From contig CM036658.1 in assembly GCA_020746105.1 (NCBI GenBank), positions 32,575,099-32,639,098 of the forward strand: a stretch of 64,000 bases of DNA, given 5' to 3'. Source of the stretch: Trogon surrucura (Eukaryota; Chordata; Aves; Trogoniformes; Trogonidae). The notes under the pieces were generated by a model, which worked only from the letters and a program-made list of their open reading frames with translations, was not told where the DNA came from and did not search any database. The position numbers and the translations under genes were made by a program. Of the stretch, positions 22,405 through 33,800 are shown in pieces. Every line of letters begins with the position of its first letter. Position 1 is the first letter of the stretch.

Positions 22405-22478
22405 TTGGGGGGAGGGGGAAGAGGGGGTTAGAGAGCGTCTGTCCGCGTTAGTGGCCGGCCCAGCCCTAACCCGCGACA
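22405..22478 (+). repeat. Truncated 3' LTR stub
   Basis: Only the last 74 bases of the LTR are present, from the G-rich run (with one interrupting A) to CCGCGACA. The sequence aligns to 20217-20288 with differences mainly at CpG-type positions: the stub keeps CG where the 5' LTR has TG or CA. The upstream sequence (22370-22404) does not match the 5' LTR, so about 640 bases of the 3' LTR have been lost. Confidence 0.85.
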
Positions 22479-22483
22479 GATAT
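22479..22483 (+). repeat. Target-site duplication, right copy (GATAT)
   Basis: This is identical to the five bases before the 5' LTR. Because the extreme 3' end of the LTR and the duplication are preserved, the deletions in the provirus are internal. Confidence 0.85.
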
Positions 22484-22614
22484 TCATGGCGGTGCTTGCC
22501 CTAGGATTGGTTGCAGCTGCCCCCAACCCTGTAACACAGCCCTGTTCAAGACCCAGCCTGTGCTCTGGGGCTGCAGGGCTCTCTGGAAAGGAAGAGAAAC
22601 TTCAGAGAAATGTG
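22484..22614. other. Short non-coding spacer right of the provirus
   Basis: Unassigned sequence between the GATAT duplication and the next eroded repeat. If the CR1 ended exactly at the insertion site, this is the original right flank of the CR1. Confidence 0.4.
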
Positions 22615-22745
22615 CATTTTAAGGCCAGAAGAGACCATCATTACCATCTTGTGTGATTTCTCAAATGCCCTGGGAAGAGCGCTTCACCCAGTAATTCCTG
22701 CTCCAGATTTATTTGGATGTTTTCAAACGATGTTGACCTTGCTAC
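22615..22745 (-). repeat. Ancient CR1/L3-like LINE 3' region
   Basis: The plus strand reads TTTTAAGGCCAGAAGAGACC, then about 60 bases later TTCACCCAGTAATTCCTGC. Both phrases are typical of the complement of an old amniote CR1/L3-like 3' end, so the element points left. It is short, gapped and without a preserved terminal tail. The assignment rests on remembered consensus wording. Confidence 0.55.
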
Positions 22746-25700
22746 TATACTGCAATCTGCATGTGACAAGCAAAATATAGCTACATATTTATGAAAGCTT
22801 ACCCTGCAGTATCAATCAATTTAATTTTACTAATACATTCACACTTCTTTCACACATATCTCAAATTCTAATTAACAACAACTAATGGTTTCATCTTAAA
22901 TACAAAACATATCCTGTGTTATGCAATTACAATGAGGGAAAAAAAATAAAAAAGACCCAGAAAATATGTCCATTTGTTTGCTCTCCTGCTGCAATTTGAA
23001 TAGCAGATGATCTGGTTTTTTTACACTTGCTTTAAGAACATAGCTTTGTCAGCCAGACTCTTGATCTGAGCCAATTTTTCCAGTTGATTTGCAGACCCCT
23101 TAAAATGGGTGTTCCTAATCCTGTTGTAAACATGGACATGACAGATACTATCCTGGCAGATACCTCTCTAGCAACAACATCCACTGCAGCTGTGAGAGGC
23201 GTGCTGGAGCAAAGCTCGTCTCCCTCATCCCACAGCATAATCCCACGTTTTCACATAAACTGTTTTGTATCCTAGCCCAATAGCCAGTTTGCTAAAACAC
23301 CAGACCTTATTTTCCTAAGCTCTCTCGCATTCCTGTTATTCTCCCATGTCTGACAAAGCCTGGTTCACTGCTGGTTACCCTTCTCTCCCTGGTCCCACTC
23401 CCCTGTTACCTCACCGAGAACCACTGCACAGGAGATTTCAGGTCCTAATTGCTCTAGGTTAGCATGGAGAGCAATTAATTTTAGTAGGAAAAACAGGGAG
23501 CCAAAATTCACTGATGCAGACACAGAGATTCCCAGTGTGGAAACAATGAACTTGCCTTGTTCTCTTTGAAGTCCAATTCCTGGCATGTTTAATTTAAAAC
23601 GAATATATCTCCTGCTGAGTGGATAGTCAGCTTGAAATTTGGACTGAAGTGGTGTCAAGCTGCTCAGTGGTAATAAGTGGCACATTCGCCTCAGCTTTCT
23701 TTCAAAAGGTATTTATTTTTGGTCTGAGAACTCTGAAGTTAATTTGGCTGCTAGACCGATGAGATCGCACTCACATAAAGGTTTTCCTGCTTGAAAAACA
23801 TGTAGAATACAGATATTTATGAATGAAGTAGCAATGAACCACAGCCAGGATAGCACTTTAAATTGTGCAGATTTTCACTTTTCTTTCCAGATGAAGAAAT
23901 ATTCAAGTTTTGCTAGTTCTCTTCTCAAACACTGTGCTTTATTTCTTCACTAAGACATAAACCACTGAGTTCAGCTGGCATTGTTTGTGAGAAGAGTACC
24001 AGTGATTGTCCAGAATAAAGCAACAATTTTACACCTTTCTTGGTTTTTTTTTTTTTTTAATATATATATGACCTGTTTATCTCATATTCGCCAGGCCTTC
24101 CCACCAGGCTCATTATCGAAGTATAATAGCATCTATCAAGAATAATAAGAGTAAATACATACAGTGGTCAGTTCAGATGTAATATTCAGCCCTATAGAGA
24201 TGCCTCAAGTAAACTGACAGGAAAATTACAATTAAGTTTTGACAGAAACTCTTGCACGTAATAGTTAAAAAAATTGCTTACTAAGACTTAATATCTTTAA
24301 CAATGACAAAATGACAGTTAAAAATGACCTAACAGTATAAATATTTAATTAGGCTTAATCAAGTGTACAGTCAAGACCAATACCAATAACTAATTTCATG
24401 GATCTGCTTATTTTTTTTGTGTGCTTTAAGACCATTTTATCTGGTCAATAGGGGGAAGAATTAAAAAAAAAAAAAGTATTTTACAACTCATTGCTGAAAA
24501 GAATTTGGAGATGGCTGCCTCTTTTCAGGAAAGTCACACTGCCAGATCAGTACACAAAACATATTTTTAAGGAGCTTTAATATTTTTTTCCTGAGGAATA
24601 GCAAAATCAAATGGATAAATATGGATAAGTACTTTCCAAGAGGCAGCACACTTTGATCTACACATACAGGAAAACAGAATCCCTTTTTTTTTTTCCAGTT
24701 GTCATTACCAGCAGCCCTGCCCAATCCTACTTTGCAGCCTAATTTGGAAACTTTTCAGAGGGTACCAGCCTGTGATTTCTTTTTTCCTGGAGCATCCCAT
24801 GACATTACAGAAATAATGATATGGTTGTGCCAGCCCCCGCAAGATGATGCCAGTTGTTGCAGAATGGATGTTAGCAGGGGAAACGAGACCTCAGCTGTGA
24901 GAAAGGGGCAGGAGCCCACGTTGCTGTGGCCAAGGCTGGGGTCTGGTGGCTGAGAACTTAGCCAGGTGCTGCTGGTCAATGCCATCATTTTGGAGGACAA
25001 CCAGAGCTAACCCAGTGCTGGTGTCCCACCTCCACCTCTGCCACTTCGGATGCACTAGTCACCCATCTCTTGTGACCTTTTCTGACTCCTACTGAGATGT
25101 GGTGACTGGGCAGGTCAGGAGCTCCCTAACCCAAATCCTACTCTGCCCAGATCACCTAGAGGTTTCTTCTAATCTGGGTGGTGCAAAAATGCTGTGGATG
25201 TTCCTGCTGCACTGTGGGCAAATGTGTGCTGCCAGGCCTCAGAGGGTGGGCAGCCTGCCAGGAGACTCACCAGCAGTAAGGGTAAGGTGCAAACAACCTG
25301 TACTGGCTACTTTTTGCCTGACAGAACTAAGGACTTTCTTGCCTCCCATAACATCCATTTTGAGTACTTTGATGCATCACAGGGGTTGCCCAAGGGAGAG
25401 GGGCTGCCACAAGAGCTGAAGCGTTACTGGAGTGGAGCAAAGTGCTATCAGCAACTGGTTGGAAGAGCTCATTGTTTTAACAGGACACACAGCAGGAAAG
25501 ACAGCAATAAAATCCCCACCTTCTAGCAGCAACCTGTGCTCTTCAGCGTGTGCACTGTCCAGGTGGGACCCATGAGCATAGCCATACTGTTTAGACCGCG
25601 GAAATGAGTCCAGTTTTATTTCAACTTGTGATTCAGACCAATCACAGCTGCTCTTCCAAGATAGACCACTTCCTCTCTCTTAGGCTGCCCCAAATACCTA

Positions 25701-27749
25701 AGGACAGCCCTTGAGCTTCCCTCTTTGAACAACTGAGAAGATGTGTCATGCAAGCAAATTCACATTTGAGACAAGACATGTGAGGAAGATGTAGGGTCTT
25801 CCTCCTGATCAGGGACATGCAAGGATGCGTCATGATAGAGAAGACATTTGCAGTGTTCTGGTGACATCTGATTTATAGCTTTCAGGGAATGCTTATTACA
25901 GAGACAATGTCTGTTCAGCTACGCCTAGGGAAGTTCAGTCTGGGAGGGTTAGCAAGTCATAAATAGTCCTTAACTAAAAACCACCAGAGACTAGCCATCA
26001 GGTCCTTGGCAGTTATCTCCCTGTCTGGACAGCTGTTACTCCTGGGGGTGAAAATGCATGCCCTTCCTCTGAACAGTCATCTGTTCCTGGGGGTGAGAAA
26101 TTACAGCAAAGTTCTGCATTGAAAATTGACTACCAAAGCAGCACCTTCTCACATAGCCACCTTTTTCACTCTGCGAGTTGTCACATGTGCTGACTTCAGG
26201 TGACTGAAATAGATCTTTACTACCTTCCGCTTGTTAGTTGCATAAAACCAACACCATTGAGAGAGAAAGGTGCACTTTTTTCCCTGTATCATCAACTTTC
26301 ACATTTTCTTTGCCAGGGACAGTGCAGGACAATGAGAAGCCACAGCTCTGCACACAGATCCCAAGTAAGTATGAAACACAATAAATACAATGCATTTTTT
26401 TCCAAAGTTATTTTTCAGAGTAGAGCCATACTCTAATGTTTCACAGAATTATGTCCAAAAGACTGCATTTTTGTGGCAGCAGAGCCATTTTTATAATTCA
26501 AAGCAGATTCTGGAACCACCAACCTAAAAAAAAAGCCATTAGGTACACAGATACCAGCATATCTGATACCAAAACCCTTTACTTTGCACTTAATGCAGCC
26601 AGGGAGTTTTTTAATTTTTCTGATGAGTCAGGGAATATGCCAAGCAAAGCATTTCTAGCACCATGGTTCTTCCAACACCATTCAAAATTCTTGAATAAGA
26701 GCTGACATAGAAGGGAGAGAGCTAGTTAATGAATAACAGACACTACGGTAGCAAGATTTTACTTAGGGGCTTTCCTGCAGGAGAAGAAGAAAAGATGTCA
26801 TGGAGAAGGGAGGTCTGATGGCGCCTTTGTCATCATATAGCCATGCCAAGTCACCAATGCAGTCCACATACATGCTCCATGCTCTGTGTGTGTGTCCTGG
26901 ATGCAGAAATGGTACCATTCTGTTTGCTCCTTTTCAGTGCAGGGTAATTGTACGGTATAGACGGGTCTTCAGGTATGACAAGGGAAAGAACAGGCAGATG
27001 ACAGATAACAACTTTGTGCTGTGCAAACAAACATCATGAACAAAGCCCAGTGAGCATATAAATCCCTGCCTGGTCAATTATGAAGTTACATCTTTATCTA
27101 CCATTGTTACCCAAAGGAAGGAAACATCCAGATCTCTGGCAGTTTTGTACCAGCACCAGCTGCAAGACATGCCTATAGCTCTAATTGCTGAAAACCTTGT
27201 CATGATGATGAAATTCAGACTTTCTCTTCACCCTCAGGGACAGCCAGGGATACTGACTTGAAGCCAGAGTCTTTTGCTTCTGGAGACACACGCCACTGCA
27301 GTAAACCTCTCCAACTCTTCACGCATCAGATGCTCAAAATGCAGATGCCTGTCACTAGAGGCCTAAAAATCATCACAAAAACTATTACAGTTTCTCTTGC
27401 TAGACTCCTCACACGGCACAAATTATTTCCAAATCCCCAAACTAGAAACCACCATAGCTGCTGCTGGCACCTGTGTCAAACCAGTACAGCAAGTTAAGAT
27501 AAAACCAGCCCCTGCTCCCACCACTGTGTCGAGATCTGTGGCAGTTGTGCCAGACGGTGCTGATGCCAGCCCACCACCAGCCACCCTCCCTGTGATGCCC
27601 TGGAACACCTGGAGAGGTAGGGAGATAGAAAAATAACTAAATCACTTCCTCTCACTTCTGCTTTGTCCTCTCCTCACAATGGGGTAAGTCTTGCTTGAAG
27701 CACCTGTGAAGACCTGCTCTCCCACAAACTCCTCTGCCCAGGGGCTTCA
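22746..27749. other. Non-coding interval, nothing recognised
   Basis: Mostly AT-rich sequence with simple tracts, including a 15-T run and short AT repeat at 24044-24069 and a 13-A run at 24463-24475. Open frames (up to about 110 codons) lack motifs. I found no splice-flanked exon and no repeat with clear ends. Confidence 0.45.
24044..24069 (+). repeat. Poly-T tract followed by a short (AT)n
   Basis: Fifteen T residues are followed by AATATATATAT. This is a simple repeat; it may be the fossil A-tail of a retroposed sequence on the minus strand, but no element body is recognisable next to it. Confidence 0.8.
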
Positions 27750-28771
27750 GGGGGAAGAAGCCAAAGAGTCGTGGTCAATGGGGCGGAGTCTGGCTGGAGG
27801 CCTGTATCCAGTGGAGTCCCTCAAGGGTCGGTACTGGGACCAGTATTATTCAATATATTCATCGATGACTTGGATGAGGGACTAGAGTACTATCAGCAAG
27901 TTTGCTGATGGCACCAAGCTGGGAGGAGTGGCTGACACACCAGAAGGCTGTGCTGCCATCCAGTGAGACCTGGACAGGCTGGAGAGTTGGGCGGGGAAAA
28001 ATTTAATGAAATATAACAAGGATAAATGTAGAGTCTTGCATCTGGGTAGGAACAACCCCAGGTTCCAGTATAAGCTGGGGAATGACTTATTAGAGAGCAG
28101 TGTAGGTGAAAGGGACCTGGGAGTCTTGGTGGACAGCAGGATGGCCATGAGCCAGCAGTGTGCCCTTGTGGCCAGGAAGGCCAATGGCATCCTGGGGTGT
28201 ATTAGAAGGGGGGTGGTTAGTAGGTCAAGAGAGGTTCTCCTTCCCCTCTACTCCATCTGGAATATTGTGACCAGTTCTGGGCCCCTCAGTTCAAGAAAGA
28301 CGGGGAACTGCTGGAGAGAGTCCAGCACAGGGCAACTAGGATGATTAAGGGAGTGGAGCATCTCCCTTATGAGAAAAGACTGAGGGAGCTGGGGCTCTTT
28401 AGTTTGGAGGAGACTGAGGGGTGACCTCATTAACGTTTACAAATATATAAAGGGTGAGTGTCACGAGGATGGAGCCAGGCTCTTCTCGGTGACAACCACT
28501 GATAGGACAAGGGGTAATGGGCTGAAACTGGAACATAAGAGGTTCTGCTTAAACTCGAGAAGAAACTTCTTCTCAGTGAGGGTGACGGAACACTGGAACA
28601 GGCTGCCCAGAGAGGTTGTGGAGTCTCCCTCTCTGGAGACATTCAAGACCTGCCTGGACACGTTCCTATGTAGCATAATCTAGGCGTTTCTGCTCTGGCA
28701 GGGGGATTGGACTTGATGATATTTCGAGGTTCCTTCCAATCCCTAACATTCTGTGATTCTGTGATTCTGTG
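27750..28771 (+). mobile_element. CR1 LINE, 5'-truncated, second copy
   Basis: The copy begins in the ORF2 reverse transcriptase at the V-V-V-N segment and continues [14 protein letters not shown] loss of about 2 bases near 27880-27895 shifts the frame just before the catalytic motif. That motif here reads F-A-D-G (GATGGC) instead of F-A-D-D. Further ORF2 landmarks follow, including [22 protein letters not shown], and [13 protein letters not shown] near 28590-28628. The 3' end is TTGATGATATTTCGAGG and a tail of three ATTCTGTG-like units ending at 28771. Compared with the copy at 18060 it keeps the roughly 40-base stretch that is deleted there. It is inactive. Confidence 0.95.
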
Positions 28772-30637
28772 AGGGCTTTGAGAGCATCATGAGGTGGGAG
28801 AGAGATCTTCTTGCCCATTTCCGGATGGGAAGCAATCTACAGCTTTCAAAGGTAATGTGGTTTTTTTGCTCTTGCAATAGGTGGAACAGGTTGAACCTTC
28901 ACAATACAGCATTGCCTTGCCATAGGCAGGGTGATGTGTCCTCCTGCTCACATCCCAGGTAGAAGCAACTGCAAAGTGACTCACTGCCTCCCAAGGACAC
29001 TTCCCAAACATGACCAGTAGATGGTCATGCAGAGCAAATCCCCAGTTTGGATGTTGTACGATGAACTGCAAAACCACGACCCATCACGTTCACACCTAGC
29101 TTTTGGGGTTTGGAAAGAACTGTTTCCATATTGTTTCTACTGCTCGACATCTTGTGAGTTACTCAAGGACATTTAAAATAAAATCAAACAGAATCTTCAC
29201 TGGAAAGATTGACTCTTTTACCAAGAGTCAAATCCTATGATGTTCGTGATTTTTTATCTATTTGTTTTATTTTAGGATAATGAAAGTCATATCCCCAGGA
29301 GAGCACTTACTCTGCTCTTCTTTCATCCTTGTGCAGAGACGGGAGGGAGAGGTAAAGTGCAGAATTGAAAGAAAAGGGTGAAAGCTGGTGGCTAAGCAAC
29401 GCTGGAGAAATAACATGTGTGAATGGTGTGAGGGACTAGTTTGTCAATTTGTGCAAGTCTACATCAGTGAAACAAAGGACCTGCATCCGCTGGGGAGCTG
29501 ACCCCTTCGCTGCAGAGATTTCCTGATTCTCAGCTGCCAAAAGGATGAAACAGCAGGCTGGTTATATACCCTTCTGGGTGACTGCTTCCAAATATTTCCA
29601 AACAACTTTCATGTTCCCTTCTTGCTTGTCAGGGTTACATATCCCTGGATAGGATTTCTATAACAGGTTTCTAACATCCTCTCACATATCCTTAAAATGG
29701 CCTGTAATGTTAGAGAGAGCTCTAATTTTGCATAGTTTAAACCAGTCATAACTACAGAGCTGTTATATCCTGTGCATCTCGCCTCGAGGCACAACGTAAA
29801 TGAAAGTGGAGCTAAGAATAGGGCCTCGTGTCTCAGCCGAGGGGAGAAGCATGTGCCTGCCTACATAAAGAGAAGTAGGTTACGTTTGGAATAGCAAGAG
29901 ACTTTTTTCTCTTCCTTTTTTTCCCCTCAAGAATTGAAAAATAAAGTGTCAAAAGTATCAACTAAGTAGAGCTGATCTATTCTTCTTGCCTTGTTCCTAA
30001 GCAGGTAAACTACATATACAAGAAAAAGAGACAGACAGAAAATTCCCAAAGGAGAATCTTGTCTTGTTTAAGATATAATGAATTCAGTCTTCAGAGACCA
30101 CAAAGCCTGAGTGTTTTTAAGCTCTGTAATGTCAGTCGAATAATTACCTCACAAAATGTGTTTGTGTAGGTGAGGTCCCCCTGGTTTGGTTGCTTTCCTG
30201 CTATGAAATAGAAAGCTACTAACCTCTTGAAAAAAAAAATACAGAGAAATCAAGAGAACATCAGGTTTGTATGAACACTGCTTTCCACTTGTATTCTTCA
30301 TTTAAGATTTGGTGACAGAACACCTTAGAAATAATGTTTCTGTGTGACACAGACTTCTCTCCCAGTTGTATGTGCAGACAACCAGAGTGAAATGTTAAAA
30401 TAAAGAAAATTAGACACGTTGCCAAACAGCTGAGTGTTAAAACATGTCATTAACTGAAAATCTTACACTGAAGCAAAACACAGAAATTTCAGAAAAACAC
30501 TCTAATCAAACACATTTATTTTATTTTTGTTAAGTTAATTAAAAATGAGTATTAATTCAGCTGCAAAGTGACTATGTCATTAACTTGATTAGGTATTTTC
30601 AGATGTAGAACATTTTACATTTAGAAGATAAAATCTG
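28772..30637. other. Non-coding spacer, nothing recognised
   Basis: No motif-bearing open frame and no clear repeat ends were seen. The sequence grows AT-richer to the right. Confidence 0.4.
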
Positions 30638-30827
30638 GCAGTGTGGACCAATGGATATGGAACTGGATTAAGAATTAATCTGTTAATTGGCTGGGCAATT
30701 GGGCAAAGCACATAATCCCTCTGCATGCCTCCTATTTCTTCATCTTTAATACAGAGCTTTTATGCTCTCCAACTTTCACAAAGTGCTTTGATATACACAG
30801 ATAAAAGGCTTATATTAATTATTATAG
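30638..30827 (+). repeat. MIR-like (CORE-SINE) ancient tRNA-derived SINE
   Basis: The left part reads GCAGTGTGGACCAATGGATA and then AACTGGATTAAGAAT, resembling the tRNA-derived head of MIR-type SINEs. The middle, TTGGGCAAAGCACATAATCC followed by CTCTGCATGCCTCC and TTCATCTTTAAT, matches the phrase built on TTGGGCAAGTCACTTAACC, CTCTGTGCCTCAG and TCATCTGTAAAAT. The end carries AAAGTGCTTTGATAT and ATTATTATAG, like the L2-type tail of these elements. It is a near full-length but diverged copy, older than the CR1 copies here. Confidence 0.7.
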
Positions 30828-33800
30828 ATGAATACTGAAATGCCATAAAAGCATTGCTTAATGAAATATTGATTTAAAAAATATCAAGTGGGACTAACTC
30901 CTTGCCTTAGATATTAAGGAAATGCCTGTGAACTAAGAGTGTCAGATTGGTCTCCTCGGAGACGATTTGCCGCTCTGAACAGAGGAGAGGACAGAAAACA
31001 GAGGCATCGTGTTGTTCCACAGAAAAGCCAAGCCCTGGGTCTCCTAAATGACCAGTCGGGATTGACATAAACAGCCCAACCACACGCACCTACGACGGCA
31101 CCACCGCTCATGGGAAGATCCCTGGTGACTTCAGTGTCTTTGGGCTGGGTTTTTTTAAGTGGAAATGAAACCTAGGGGAGTTGACGATATAATTTCATCT
31201 CTTGCAAAAAGCTTCCAATTTCGTGCTCTGTCTCTTTTGGTGGAAAGTGGTCTGGACCTAGGGGGGGTGGTAGCATTTAAAGGTTAGTAGCTAATGAGGC
31301 TGCACAGAATCAGAGAGACCAAGGATGGGAGGAGGAGGCAGGGGTTTCTGCTAACTAAATTAGGGAATCAACAGAAAGCTGTCTGAGCTTACATTTGCGG
31401 AGACATTTACAGGATCCCACAAACACCTACAGTTTAGTGCACTGTGGGTATTTTAGGTGACAGTGGCATGCTGAAGCATTTCGATAATACAGCAAGAGGG
31501 TTTCTTAACCATAGTGGCATCTGACAACAGCTTTATAATTGATGTTTTATCATAAGCAGTGCTCAAAAGCAGGCTGGAAAGCTATCTGGAGCATCTAGGA
31601 GGTGGAAAATCATGTGACTAGGATGCAATGTGTTAAACTAAATACCACGATCTTTCTACCCTTACAGTTACAAAATGTGGTATCACATGAATGTCCTCTG
31701 AATTCTTTCCTTTTCTGTGTTACTATATTTTTCTCTTACCATCCCACATTTTTTCAAAGTGCATTTTTCCTCCTCTTTCTTTACATCACATGGCATCAAG
31801 ATAAAACTGACCACAACCTCATTTCCTGAAGCTACAGTGAACACTGGCAAAAAAGTTAACCAATCTAACTCAACCTTGCTTCCTTGCCAGAAAACCACTG
31901 GGAAGAGTGGCAGGGGACAAGCCAGGCTGACTCAGATCTTGAGCCCTGAGGCTGCTTCTGCCAGCGCGTTGCAGGTCACCGAGCCAGCAAGCCTGGGATG
32001 CTGCTCATCCACCAGAAAAAGAGGAGAGATGCGTGCAAGGCCGTGCCATCACCTTTTGTTTGTTTCTCAACCTAGATCCGCAGTTTCTGAAAGGAAAACT
32101 GGCTGCTGGAGAGGCTGGTGGCACAGCACAGCTGTTAACATCTGTACCACGGTCAGGCTGCGGACAGGCTAGAAACCATGGTGAGTTTTGGGCTGCATAA
32201 AGCCAGGCGATGCTCCGATGATGCCCTGACTAGACTTCAGTGCAGCTAGGTATTTTATCACAGGTGTAATTTTAAGTGCATTTGTAATCCCACTGAAATC
32301 TCTGGGTTATTCACATCTCTCCATTTAGGCATTTTCTGTAAGTACTTTGCTGAATCTGTCCCTGGGAGCTTATTGATTGATTTTATTTTTTTTTTTAAAA
32401 CCATGTTTAGACTGCATACCCCACACAACAGTTTGCCAAAGTCTAATTAACAACCCCACCACCACTTACGTGACCCAGAAGCACGGTTTAAAGCACAGAT
32501 GGAAGTAAAGACAGATCAAGTGAAGAAAGATAAAAGCTCCCACAGGACGAAATTCAGATAACCTTGTTATGAAATGCCTATGCCACGAGTAGCTTAGCTG
32601 GCTTCCACGATACCCTTGCAGGGGTAAGGCGATATTCAGTGGGAATTGGAGTAATGGAGTTTGGCACTTAATAGCAGAGAGAGCGCACTGAGACATGAAA
32701 AGATGAAGAAAACGGTAAGCAAACGGCAAATGTCTGGCACAGCCTAGCCTGCAAAACCCACCTGTGACACATCTGAAGGGAGCCCACAAAACAGCAGAAT
32801 GTCTGACTGAGCTTCCAACATACTGCAACAGGGGATGTATACCCTGTGCTCAGCCTTCTGCAGCCTCTGCGCACAGTACATTAAGAGCAGCAATCTCCTA
32901 CAGCAGAAGAAAAAAGAGAAAAAAAAAACCCCACACCACATTTACTGGTTTATAGCTTGAGGCCTGGGGAAATCTTTCATCCACCTAATCTGCAGCAACG
33001 CATTTCTGGCTTTTTGTTGGTATCAGTGAGAGAACTGCAGGAGCAGAGGCTCAAGGCACACTAATTCATGTCCCTGTATCCTTTCAGGGCACTCTGCATC
33101 AAGTGCAAGAACCACCACTAAAAAGAAATCAAGCCCAGCAGAGAAGAGCTTAGGGTTCAGTTTTGCCTTTTCTCCCGGGAGCAGGAGTACAGTCCTCTCT
33201 TTCCATGAGAGCCCTGTGTCAGCCATTTCCTTGGGTTAGCCTGGTCTGCAATCCTGCAACAGCAGACAATACAGTGGCATAAATCAAAAATATCTCCACA
33301 GAAATAATTTAGAGGGATGATCTAGAAATAGACTGAGTTCTCACCTAACGGTTCAGTTTCACCAGTGATGGTGGCTTTGACGTACCTTCTTCGGACACTA
33401 TGCTAAATTCATACAGCCATGTCTTTTTAAACAGTGGGAAAATTAATTCTTATTTTAGCTCCATCACTTCAGCAAACGTACACCAAGATGGAATCAGCCC
33501 ATTAAAATAGATTTGAACTCAAGTCAGAGAGGTGAAAGTCTAATGCTATATGAGTATCCATTAAGTATCTAGTAAAAGCGCAGAATATTCCAGATTTTAT
33601 CCATCAGATTTTATAGTTACGTGAATAATAGAGACAAACCTGAAAGCTGGATCTATTAAACTCTTCATATAAAAACAAAAGCTGGGAATCAGCAAAAATC
33701 TGAAAAGTTTCACTTCAGTTTTCCCCATTTTTTTCCCCACTGTAACTTCTCTTCCACTATCACTTCAGCGGTTCAAATGCTACTCCACCATCTGTTCTGA

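Larger units (their letters stand above)
19576..22478 (+). mobile_element. ERVL-like endogenous retrovirus, internally deleted and 3'-LTR-truncated
   Basis: A 2.9-kb provirus lies between GATAT duplications. It has a 713-bp 5' LTR, a tRNA-Lys primer binding site 7 bases after the LTR, an aspartic protease region, most of a reverse transcriptase, a Ser/Asp/Lys-rich segment, and a 74-bp stub of the 3' LTR. Most of gag is missing between the primer binding site and the protease, and RNase H, integrase and envelope are absent. One reading frame (the frame of position 20783) runs through protease, reverse transcriptase and the Ser/Asp/Lys-rich segment. It is interrupted by nonsense codons (TGA 21263, TAA 21695, TAG 22019) and preceded by TAG 20759, with no frameshift. 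The copy is defective. It entered the end of the CR1 copy, so it is younger than that element. Confidence 0.85.
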
